Shown here: positions 1 to 5,767 of the stretch, piece after piece
Layout: each line of letters opens with the position of its first letter
Position numbering within the stretch: position 1 is the stretch's first letter
DNA from: an uncultured Treponema sp.
GTDB lineage: Bacteria; Spirochaetota; Spirochaetia; Treponematales; Treponemataceae
Direction of reading: 5' to 3'
NCBI GenBank assembly: GCA_947165795.1
Contig: CAMVBP010000115.1
Coordinates: 1 to 6,519, forward strand
DNA: 6,519 nucleotides
The notes under the pieces: generated by a model
What the model saw: the letters and a program-made list of their open reading frames with translations, nothing else
The model's database searches: none
What the model was told of the DNA's origin: nothing
Program-made: the position numbers and the translations under genes

Positions 1-1503
1 TCAAAAAATACGGATATTTTCCCTCTCGAAAAAGATTTTATTCTGCTTTCCGATAATCAGGCTTCTAAAATCAAAATGATAAATCCAAGCGGAAACATTA
101 TCTGGGAAAAATCAGTAAACTCACCTGTCATTCAAAAACCGCTTAATGGCCGCGACGGAAGGTTTTTTATTTTTCTTTCCGATTCTGTTTTATGCTATAC
201 AAAAAACGGGAATTTACGATGGACCTATAATTCTACTGTTCAGCAGAATTTATTATCACAGGAGCTGCCGGACGGTACAATTCTTATTTTCTGCGGACAA
301 AAAGACAATAAAACCTATGGAATAAGGTTATCGCCTTTTGGAGAAGCTCTGGAAGAAATCACTTTTTCCGGAATTATTACGGATGCAGAAAGCTGTTCCA
401 ATGGAATTGTCCTGTATTTTTCCGATGGAAGTCTTGGACTTTTAGGCCTTGATGACGATTCTAAAGCGGTAAATAAATGGGTTTTTACGACAAAATCAAC
501 AGGCAGAAAAATCTGTGTTTCAAATAATAAAAAGGAGCTGATACTTTTTGAACCTTCCGGCGGTATAACTAAAGCCTGTAAAATAGATCTTGAATCAGGA
601 AATATCATTTCTTCTTTTGAAATTCCTCTTTCAAATATTTTTCAGGCAAATTATTCCGAGTCGGGAATTGTTGTCTTTAACGACAAAAAGGCATTTTTAT
701 TTTCAAAAGACGGAAACATAAAATGGGAAGCAAAAATGCCCGAAAATTTTAATTCAAATTATACGAACGCCTTTTTAATTCACGAAGGTTACCTGATTTT
801 CTGCGAAAAAAACTGGAGCATAAAGGCCTACAAAATATTTTATACGAATGAAATTCCTGCTGAAAAAACTGATTATTCAGCATTTTATACGGATTCTTCT
901 TCGGAATACGAGATGGTTTATACGGCAGGTTTTGATTCAGCAGTTGCAGGTGAAAAAATCATAAAGGAACTTAAAGATTCAGATAAAAACGGATTAAAAA
1001 ATGGCCGCGAAATAGAAATAACTTCAAATGTATATTCTGCAGTTCATGCCTATTACAAAAACCTTACGACAACTGATTTTGGAACAAGAAAGGAAAAATC
1101 AATTTTTGAAACTGACACAAAAGGTTTTGCTTCAATTCTTCGGCAATTAACGCTGCTTAACACAGATGACTCTGCAGAATATATTGCAAGCCTGCTTGAA
1201 AAATCAACAAACAGCACATACCTTTCCATTCTTCTGGAAGGAATAAAAGAAGCCGGATATGATCCGGAAAGAAAAATCCTTAATTCCCTTGAAATTCTTG
1301 CTTCCAGAACAGATTACAAAGCCACTGCCCTAATTAACCAGATCTGCGATGCAGTCTATTCAATCTGCAGCTTTATGGGAAAGCCTGCATATAATTCAAA
1401 AGGAAAAGACATCCTTAAAAAATTTTTATACCCTTCTTACAGTTCTCAGACAAGAACCTATGCAAGAAAAATATTCCAGCAAATTTCCGATTTAGACCTT
1501 TAA
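1..1503 (+). CDS. Beta-propeller (PQQ/WD-like repeat) protein with helical C-terminal region, 5' end outside window
   Basis: The frame is open from base 1, so the gene starts upstream. The ATG at 76 lies inside a blade and has no Shine-Dalgarno sequence, so it is not taken as the start. Five hundred codons are visible. A recurring turn of the type G-N-x-x-W or a degenerate form has its glycine position near bases 91, 208, 340, 466, 598 and 712. These are 38-44 codons apart, the usual spacing of propeller blades; SGNIIW (88-105), NGNLRW (205-222) and DGNIKW (709-726) are the clearest. From about 1040 to the stop the protein changes to amphipathic helices resembling a HEAT-like solenoid, with no catalytic motif seen. 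Propellers of this kind usually act as binding scaffolds. The N-terminus is missing, so export cannot be judged. It lies 54 bp upstream of the P83/100 gene on the same strand, with no obvious terminator between them. The specific function is unknown. Confidence 0.85.
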   Translation, partial: SKNTDIFPLEKDFILLSDNQASKIKMINPSGNIIWEKSVNSPVIQKPLNGRDGRFFIFLSDSVLCYTKNGNLRWTYNSTVQQNLLSQELPDGTILIFCGQKDNKTYGIRLSPFGEALEEITFSGIITDAESCSNGIVLYFSDGSLGLLGLDDDSKAVNKWVFTTKSTGRKICVSNNKKELILFEPSGGITKACKIDLESGNIISSFEIPLSNIFQANYSESGIVVFNDKKAFLFSKDGNIKWEAKMPENFNSNYTNAFLIHEGYLIFCEKNWSIKAYKIFYTNEIPAEKTDYSAFYTDSSSEYEMVYTAGFDSAVAGEKIIKELKDSDKNGLKNGREIEITSNVYSAVHAYYKNLTTTDFGTRKEKSIFETDTKGFASILRQLTLLNTDDSAEYIASLLEKSTNSTYLSILLEGIKEAGYDPERKILNSLEILASRTDYKATALINQICDAVYSICSFMGKPAYNSKGKDILKKFLYPSYSSQTRTYARKIFQQISDLDL

Positions 1504-1510
1504 ATATAAT

Positions 1511-1539
1511 TTGTTTATAAAGGAAACCTGTGTTATAAT
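1511..1539 (+). promoter_or_regulatory. Predicted sigma-70-type promoter of the P83/100 gene
   Basis: A perfect TATAAT (1534-1539) is preceded by TGT (1531-1533), giving an extended -10. A weak -35, TTGTTT (1511-1516), lies at the ideal 17-bp spacing. The expected start of transcription is near 1546, leaving a leader of only about a dozen bases before the ATG at 1558. The ribosome binding site GGAG (1549-1552) sits five bases from the ATG. The prediction is from sequence only. Confidence 0.6.
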
Positions 1540-1557
1540 TTTTTATCTGGAGTTATT

Positions 1558-3195
1558 ATGAAAAAAACGATATTTTTTGCATTTGCATTGGCTGCGTGCA
1601 CTTCACTTTTTGCACTGGAAGTAAATAAATCAGAACTTGAAGGCGTTAAAAACGAAACTATTGAATTTATAAATTACACAGGCCCTCATAAAGTAATAGA
1701 TTCTGCAGATGCAATCCGCGGAATTGGTAAGGATTTGGGAAGCGTAATTTCTAAATCACCTTCAGCTTCTTCAAAAGCCGGTACAGCAACAAAATACTTC
1801 GTAATTCACGCTGTAGATCCAAATCAAAAAGACAAGCTTGATGCCGATATTCTTTTTATTGGTGCAGATGCAACTGTAGACCATATTAAAAACCTTCGCA
1901 GAATTATTTCTTCTTATCTAAGTTCTGCATACGGCTATTCAACTTCAGATGCAGATACACTTGCAGTATTTATTACAGTTTATAATGCCGTTTACCGCGG
2001 TAAACTTTCTGATTTTGAAGCAAAATATAAATCTGTGGTTGTAAAAAATCTTACTTCAGAAAACTGCGGACTTTCAATCAGTTATAAAGACTGGCCTGGA
2101 AAATCTCAGATTGTAATTCCTCTTTATGACGTTCAGAACGGCGGACTTTCTACTGTAGATACTTCAGTCATAAGCGACAAAAAAGTTGTTGAATCTATGA
2201 AGGAAGATGATGATAAAAACATAGAAAGCCGCAAGGAAATGGTTGATATAAAAGAACGAGAAGCAGATGAAGCTCAGCAAAAGGCAGATAAAGCTCAGAA
2301 AACTGCAGATGAAGAAAAAAAGAAATTAGAAGACGAAAAAGCTAAAACTCAGGATGCACAAAAGAAAGCTGATGATGCTCAGAAGAAAGCAGACGATTCT
2401 AAAAAAGAAGCTGAAGAAAAGCAGAAAGCAGCAGAACAGAATCCTCAGGATAAAGAGGCACAGAAGGAAGCCGAAGAAGCAGCTCAGCAGGCTGAAAAGG
2501 ATCAGAAAGAAGCTGAACAGGCTAAACAGGATGCAGATGATCAGCAGAAAAAGCAGGATGAACAGCAGCAGAAAGCAGACGAAGCTCAGAGCAAGGCAGA
2601 TGAATCTCAGAGCCGTGCTGATCAGAAATCTGAAGAAGCTCAAAACGAAAGAAAAGAAATTGCAAAAGATCAGGATTCTGTTCAGAAAAAAGAAGCTGAA
2701 CAGGCAAAAATGCCTGCAGAATTCGGTATTGTTCTTACAGATGAAAAAGCAATGCTTTCGCGCCTTGTAAAATTCAATACTAAAAATGGTGAAATTATTA
2801 AAAATTCTCCGGTAACTGTTATTCGCGACAGAACAATCTTCAAGGAAGGCGAAAACTACCTTGCAATTGCAGGTGAAAATTCAGGAAACGGAAGTATTAA
2901 CCTTGTTTTGATTGACAGCGACAAAATGGAAATTGTTTCTCAGAGCGAGCAGAATATTGCAGCAGATTCTGTTTTAGTGCAGGACGGCAGCGATTATTAC
3001 TGCGTAATTGACGAAAACGGAAAATACAAGCTCGGTAAATTCGGAAGCGATCTTTCCCTTAAATTAAAATCTACGGTTGAAGTAAAGAGCTGTACTCCGA
3101 TTACAATTACAAGTTCAGGAATTGTAATTACAGATTCAAAAGGAACTTTAAAACTTCTTTCTAAGTCTGATTTAAGTGATGTTTCTGAAAAGTAA
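1558..3195 (+). CDS. P83/100 family antigen (Borrelia_P83 type), exported coiled-coil protein
   Basis: This 545-residue protein has a Sec signal peptide (about 1-19, cleavage likely after LFA). LAAC at 11-14 also fits a lipobox, so lipidation cannot be excluded. Residues 20 to about 200 resemble the N-terminal domain of the Borrelia P83/100 antigen as I recall it: EFINYTGP, the NLRRIISSYL segment, the VYNAVYRGKL segment, then a W-x-GKSQIVIPL strand. Residues 210-382 form a highly charged coiled coil with a strict seven-residue period from 236, broken once by Pro296. Residues 385-545 are beta-rich, with blade-like turns near 411, 456, 498 and 538. The Borrelia protein is about 700 residues, so this one is shorter. 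The family is known as an immunodominant spirochaetal antigen of unclear molecular function, and a periplasmic or envelope location is inferred. The start follows GGAG at 1549-1552. The gene has its own promoter and converges on dnaB. Confidence 0.9.
   Translation: MKKTIFFAFALAACTSLFALEVNKSELEGVKNETIEFINYTGPHKVIDSADAIRGIGKDLGSVISKSPSASSKAGTATKYFVIHAVDPNQKDKLDADILFIGADATVDHIKNLRRIISSYLSSAYGYSTSDADTLAVFITVYNAVYRGKLSDFEAKYKSVVVKNLTSENCGLSISYKDWPGKSQIVIPLYDVQNGGLSTVDTSVISDKKVVESMKEDDDKNIESRKEMVDIKEREADEAQQKADKAQKTADEEKKKLEDEKAKTQDAQKKADDAQKKADDSKKEAEEKQKAAEQNPQDKEAQKEAEEAAQQAEKDQKEAEQAKQDADDQQKKQDEQQQKADEAQSKADESQSRADQKSEEAQNERKEIAKDQDSVQKKEAEQAKMPAEFGIVLTDEKAMLSRLVKFNTKNGEIIKNSPVTVIRDRTIFKEGENYLAIAGENSGNGSINLVLIDSDKMEIVSQSEQNIAADSVLVQDGSDYYCVIDENGKYKLGKFGSDLSLKLKSTVEVKSCTPITITSSGIVITDSKGTLKLLSKSDLSDVSEK
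2263..2703 (+). repeat. Heptad-repeat coding region of the P83/100 coiled coil
   Basis: Codons 236-382 can be written as 21 consecutive seven-residue units without any insertion. Typical units are ADEAQQK, ADDAQKK and DEAQSKA. Alanine occupies one fixed position before Pro296 and the neighbouring position after it, so the register shifts by one residue there. The DNA is strongly purine-rich on the + strand, which opens all other frames and produces long spurious reading frames on both strands. The units are diverged at the DNA level, so copy number is probably stable compared with a perfect tandem repeat. Confidence 0.85.
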
Positions 3196-3203
3196 AATAA
3201 ATT

Positions 3204-3249
3204 CCAGCACTTTTTGCGCAGCAAAAAAATGCGTCAATCAAAAATGGCG
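3204..3249. repeat. Intergenic hairpin repeat, copy 1
   Basis: This 46-bp unit runs from CCAGCAC to TGGCG and is repeated 66 bp downstream. It contains an inverted repeat, TTTTTGC (3211-3217) and GCAAAAA (3221-3227), around a GCA loop, and GCA/TGC can extend the stem past a small internal mismatch. It ends with the left arm of the terminator found in copy 2, but the matching right arm is absent here, so this copy is not a complete terminator. Confidence 0.8.
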
Positions 3250-3269
3250 TGTACAAAGTCTCTTTAATC

Positions 3270-3316
3270 CCAGCACTTTTTGCGAAGCAAAAATGCGTCA
3301 ATCAAAAAAAATGGCG
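3270..3316. repeat. Intergenic hairpin repeat, copy 2
   Basis: This 47-bp unit differs from copy 1 by one substitution in the hairpin loop (GAA instead of GCA) and by the lengths of two A-runs (5 and 8 instead of 7 and 5). The stem TTTTTGC-gaa-GCAAAAA spans 3277-3293, with GCA/TGC extending it outward past a bulged C. Its last 16 bases form the left arm of the palindromic terminator. The two-copy arrangement suggests an interspersed or duplicated intergenic element. Confidence 0.8.
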
Positions 3317-3335
3317 GCACGCCATTTTTTTTGAT
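3301..3335. terminator. Bidirectional intrinsic terminator between the P83/100 gene and dnaB
   Basis: A perfect 16-bp inverted repeat (3301-3316 and 3320-3335) encloses the three-base loop GCA. The core TGGCG/CGCCA is flanked by A8 (3304-3311) and T8 (3325-3332), so transcripts from either side end in a GC stem followed by a U-run. This fits the convergent genes. The outermost base at 3335 is also the last base of the dnaB stop codon, so the stem touches that reading frame directly. Confidence 0.88.
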
Positions 3336-4651
3336 TATTCTTCTGCTTTATTTTCGAATGAGCTTAAAAGCGGAATGAACATAATGTCTATATCACCGCA
3401 GGCACCGTTTCGCTGCTTTGCAAGAATAATTTTTGCTTCCTGAGCAGCAACTTCTTCTTTAAGTCTGTTTCTGTGAAGGAACATTACAACATCGGCATCC
3501 TGTTCAATAGAACCGGAACCTCTAAGCTGAGCAAGGTTTGGCTCTTCCCCTTCTGCATCTCGCGAAACCTGACAAAGCGCAACAATAGGAATTTCAAGTT
3601 CGCGGGCAAGAGCTTTTAGAGATTTAGAAATTTCAGAAACCTGATCGTATGTAGGACGTGAAGTATCTTCCGTTGTAATAAGTCCGATATAGTCAATAAA
3701 AATTATTTTTACTCCGTGATTTTTTACCATTCTTCTGGCAACCGCACGCAATTCAAGAAGCCTCATATTTGGAGTATCTACTGTGTATAATGGAGCTTCA
3801 AACCATCTTCCGGCTGCTTCCTGAATTTTTGTAACTTCAATATTTTTAAGCATACCGGAACGGATTTTGTGCATTGGTACTCTAGCTTCCTGAGCCAGAA
3901 GACGCATACCGATAGACTCATAAGGCATTTCAAGAGAAAAGAATCCGCATGGAATTGACTGCCTAAGGGCAATATTCTGAATCATAGAAAGTGCGAGTGC
4001 TGTTTTACCGATAGAAGGTCTGGCACCAATAATAATAAGTTCGGAATTCTGAAAGCCCGAAGTATAATTATCAAGACGACCAAAGCCCGAAGGAATTCCT
4101 GTAAACTGGTCTTTTGTATTATATCTTGCTTCTACAAGCTCAATTTCCTTAATCATTAATTTTTTTGCATCGATGATTTCCGAAGTTTCATTTTTTTCGG
4201 CCAATGCAAAAATTTTCTGTTCAGCTTCATCAAGAATTGCAGTGCTTTCACGGCCTAAATCAAAAGAAGAAGCCTTAACTTCGCCACTAACACGAATAAG
4301 ATCTCGGCGCGAAGCTCTGTCCATAACAATATTTACGTAATAATCAATATTTGCGGCCGTTGGAACAATATCTGTAAGCGAAGAAATATAAGCCTTACCG
4401 CCGGCCTGTTCAATTTTGCCTTCAGCTTCGAGCTGCTTAATAACAGAAAGAACGTCTCCTGTTATATTTTTAATGTGTAAGGTTAAGAGTGCATTATAAA
4501 TTAACTGATGCTGAAGTGAATAAAATCTGTCTGCACGTAAAATTGAACTTACTTCAGACATTGCACTCCAGTTTAAAAGAAGACCGCCTAAAACAGCCTG
4601 TTCTGATTCAATGTCGTTTGGCGGAACTTTGTCTTTTAATGCACTATCCAT
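3335..4651 (-). CDS. dnaB: Replicative DNA helicase DnaB
   Basis: This ATP-driven hexameric helicase unwinds DNA at the replication fork and recruits primase. It has 438 residues, close to the usual length, with no intein. The N-terminal domain opens with PPNDIESEQAVLGGLLLN (10-27). The RecA-like domain carries Walker A GARPSIGKT (209-217, Lys216), the catalytic-glutamate motif FFSLEMP (Glu241), Walker B IIFID (316-320), the CQVSR motif (Gln361), GSGSIEQDADVVMFLHR (378-394) and the KQRNG arginine-finger segment (Arg414). Two positions differ from the common bacterial form: Gly323 in DYIGLI where Gln is usual, and Gly378 in LRGSGS where Glu is usual. The start is supported by GAGG (complement of 4657-4660) five bases upstream. 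The gene lies downstream of the rplI terminator with its own likely promoter, and ends in the shared terminator with the P83/100 gene. Confidence 0.97.
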   Translation of the reverse strand: MDSALKDKVPPNDIESEQAVLGGLLLNWSAMSEVSSILRADRFYSLQHQLIYNALLTLHIKNITGDVLSVIKQLEAEGKIEQAGGKAYISSLTDIVPTAANIDYYVNIVMDRASRRDLIRVSGEVKASSFDLGRESTAILDEAEQKIFALAEKNETSEIIDAKKLMIKEIELVEARYNTKDQFTGIPSGFGRLDNYTSGFQNSELIIIGARPSIGKTALALSMIQNIALRQSIPCGFFSLEMPYESIGMRLLAQEARVPMHKIRSGMLKNIEVTKIQEAAGRWFEAPLYTVDTPNMRLLELRAVARRMVKNHGVKIIFIDYIGLITTEDTSRPTYDQVSEISKSLKALARELEIPIVALCQVSRDAEGEEPNLAQLRGSGSIEQDADVVMFLHRNRLKEEVAAQEAKIILAKQRNGACGDIDIMFIPLLSSFENKAEE

Positions 4652-4668
4652 AAAATCCTCTAATTAAC

Positions 4669-4695
4669 TTTATATCAATTTTAAATATTTGTAAA
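4669..4695 (-). promoter_or_regulatory. Predicted dnaB promoter
   Basis: On the - strand, TATAAA (complement of 4669-4674) is preceded by TGA (complement of 4675-4677), forming an extended -10. A TTTACA -35 candidate (complement of 4690-4695) lies 15 bp away, shorter than ideal; the extended -10 may compensate. Transcription would begin near 4662, about eleven bases before the ATG. A separate promoter is expected because a terminator lies between rplI and dnaB. Confidence 0.45.
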
Positions 4696-4704
4696 TTTTT
4701 TGAT

Positions 4705-4738
4705 AAAAAAAGAGTCGGAAAAATAACCGACCCTTTTT
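4705..4738 (-). terminator. Intrinsic terminator of the rpsF-ssb-rpsR-rplI operon
   Basis: Reading the - strand, GGGTCGG pairs with CCGACTC (one G-U pair) around the eight-base loop TTATTTTT, followed by seven Ts. On the + strand the arms are 4712-4718 and 4727-4733, with the A-run at 4705-4711 and T5 at 4734-4738. It lies about 30 bases after the rplI stop and separates the ribosomal operon from dnaB. Confidence 0.85.
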
Positions 4739-4744
4739 CTAATT

Positions 4745-4764
4745 AAATGCGTTTTACGGCATTT
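4745..4764 (-). other. Small hairpin just after the rplI stop codon
   Basis: AAATG-CGT and ACG-CATTT pair around a TTT loop, with one bulged G at 4759. The hairpin begins two bases beyond the rplI stop and precedes the main terminator. No U-run follows it, so it may protect the mRNA end rather than terminate. It could also be chance in AT-rich DNA. Confidence 0.4.
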
Positions 4765-4766
4765 AT

Positions 4767-5330
4767 TTACTCAGCAGCATTTTCTGCTGGAGCTGCTTCT
4801 TCTGCTTTTGGAGCAGCTTCTGCAGGTTTTTCTGCTTTTTCAGCCTTTGGAGCCTTAGCAGGCTTTTCTGACTTTTCTTCAACAGTCTGAGCTTTTACAG
4901 TAACATGGATTTCTGCAGTCTGAGCTTCGTAAAGCTTAACTGTAGCTTTGAATGTTCCAACTGATTTAACTGTTGAACCAGGAATTTCAATCTTCTTGCG
5001 TTCAATATCAAAGCCGAGTTTGTTAAGCTGTTCAGCGATGATGTTTGAAGTAACTGCAGCATAAAGTTTTCCGTTAGCTGCTGCAGGCATATTGAGTTCA
5101 ATAGAAGTTCCTTCAAGCTTTTCTTTAAGGCTTGCAGAATCCTTTCTTTTCTGCTCTTTGCGTGCTTCGATTTCTGCCTTGCGTCCTTCAAAAAGTGCTA
5201 CAGTTGCAGCATTGTAAGGAACAGCAAGATTACGAGGAAGGAGGAAGTTACGTGCATAACCGTTAGCAACGTTTTTTACGTCTCCTTCTTCACCTAAAGT
5301 TCTAATGTCTACGTTTAAAATAACTTTCAT
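4767..5330 (-). CDS. rplI: Large ribosomal subunit protein bL9 with Ala/Glu/Lys/Pro-rich tail
   Basis: bL9 binds 23S rRNA near the L1 stalk and helps maintain reading-frame fidelity. Residues 1-40 contain the typical N-domain signature GDVKNVANGYARNFLLPRN (16-34). A charged connecting helix follows (about 41-75), then the C-terminal domain to about 148, including NGKLYAAVTSNIIAE (86-100). Typical bL9 is about 150 residues. This one has 187, because residues 149-187 form a low-complexity tail of repeated AEK, KPA and EEA motifs. The start is preceded by GGAG (complement of 5340-5343), nine bases upstream. It is the last gene of the rpsF operon, followed by a terminator, and is separated from rpsR by an unusually long structured gap of 103 bases. 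Confidence 0.97.
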   Translation of the reverse strand: MKVILNVDIRTLGEEGDVKNVANGYARNFLLPRNLAVPYNAATVALFEGRKAEIEARKEQKRKDSASLKEKLEGTSIELNMPAAANGKLYAAVTSNIIAEQLNKLGFDIERKKIEIPGSTVKSVGTFKATVKLYEAQTAEIHVTVKAQTVEEKSEKPAKAPKAEKAEKPAEAAPKAEEAAPAENAAE

Positions 5331-5334
5331 TTGT

Positions 5335-5358
5335 TCAAGCTCCTGATATTTTTTTCAT
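5335..5358 (-). other. Possible seven-codon leader reading frame before rplI
   Basis: An ATG (complement of 5356-5358) opens the frame MKKISGA and stops with TGA four bases before the rplI start. GAGGA lies four bases upstream of this ATG, a better-placed ribosome site than the GGAG used by rplI, which itself lies within the small frame. Ribosomes finishing it could reinitiate at rplI. No homolog is known to me, and a chance frame this short is possible. Confidence 0.25.
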
Positions 5359-5375
5359 GATTTCCTCGGAGTATG

Positions 5376-5403
5376 AGGATAATCTATTAAAGTCGGTTGT
5401 CAG
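5376..5403 (-). promoter_or_regulatory. Weak candidate internal promoter for rplI
   Basis: On the - strand CTGACA (complement of 5398-5403, five of six bases of TTGACA) is separated by 16 bp from TATCCT (complement of 5376-5381, four of six bases of TATAAT). It would give rplI an independent transcript that begins just before the seven-codon frame. The -10 is poor, so this is tentative. Confidence 0.25.
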
Positions 5404-5420
5404 GCAAGCATAGCCTGCCT
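5402..5420 (-). other. RNA hairpin in the rpsR-rplI intercistronic region
   Basis: In the - strand transcript AGGCAGGC pairs with GCUUGCCU over eight pairs, including one G-U, around a UAU loop. On the + strand the same position would be an A-C mismatch, so the structure favours the transcript of this operon. It starts 13 bases after the rpsR stop and is not followed by a U-run. It is therefore more likely a processing, stability or translation-control element than a terminator. Confidence 0.5.
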
Positions 5421-5433
5421 CTAAGCCATTAGC

Positions 5434-5748
5434 CTAGTCAGCAACGTAAGGAAGCAAGCTGATTGCGCGTGCTCTCTTAATAGCCTTAGCAACTTCTCTC
5501 TGATGCTTTGCACAAGTACCTGTAATGCGGCGTGGAAGAATCTTTCCGCGCTCTGTCATAAAGCGGCGCAATGCATCTGCATCTTTGTAATCAATCTTTG
5601 TCTTATTTGCACAGAAACGGCAAACCTTCTTGCGGAAGAATGTTTTTCCTTTTGCTCTTCCGTCGCGGTCATCTTCTCTACCTTCAGATGCTGTTGCATC
5701 AGGCATTGTCTGTGGCTGTTTTTCTTCTACCTTTGTTTCTTCTGACAT
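5434..5748 (-). CDS. rpsR: Small ribosomal subunit protein bS18, cysteine-containing form with acidic N-terminal extension
   Basis: bS18 binds 16S rRNA in the platform of the small subunit together with bS6, encoded in the same operon. The core (about residues 36-104) contains [41 protein letters not shown] and [13 protein letters not shown], all characteristic of the family. Cys43, Cys46, Cys79 and His82 form a CxxC...CxxH set, as in the presumed zinc-binding version of S18; the E. coli protein lacks most of these. Residues 1-35 are an extra charged, probably disordered segment, making the protein 104 residues instead of about 75-90. GAGG (complement of 5755-5758) lies six bases before the ATG and supports this long start. 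The gap to ssb is 19 bases, consistent with one transcript. Confidence 0.97.
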   Translation of the reverse strand: MSEETKVEEKQPQTMPDATASEGREDDRDGRAKGKTFFRKKVCRFCANKTKIDYKDADALRRFMTERGKILPRRITGTCAKHQREVAKAIKRARAISLLPYVAD

Positions 5749-5767
5749 ATTTTACCTCAATATAAAA

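Noticed and set aside
76..78. ATG at 76 as the start of the first gene.
   Set aside because: The frame is open to base 1, blade sequence continues upstream, and no ribosome site precedes this ATG.
1505..1510. A second TATAAT just after the first gene's stop as a -10 element.
   Set aside because: No -35 or TG extension lies at the proper distance; the site at 1534-1539 is far better.
2326..2643. A 105-codon antisense frame rich in Leu, Phe, Ile and Ser that looks like a membrane protein.
   Set aside because: It is the reverse complement of the purine-rich coiled-coil codons; Lys/Glu/Gln codons read backwards give Phe, Leu, Ser and Cys. The sense frame has a clear family identity.
2354..2770. 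A 138-codon Lys/Arg-rich + strand frame overlapping the P83/100 gene.
   Set aside because: It is a frame shift of the same low-complexity repeat, with no start signal or domain.
3204..3316. The two intergenic repeats as a minimal CRISPR array.
   Set aside because: There are only two units, the 20-bp spacing between them is too short and AT-rich, no cas genes are present, and the second unit merges into a terminator.
3249..3443. A 64-codon + strand frame across the convergent intergenic region.
   Set aside because: It runs through the repeat element and terminator and into the antisense of dnaB, with no ribosome site or recognisable protein.
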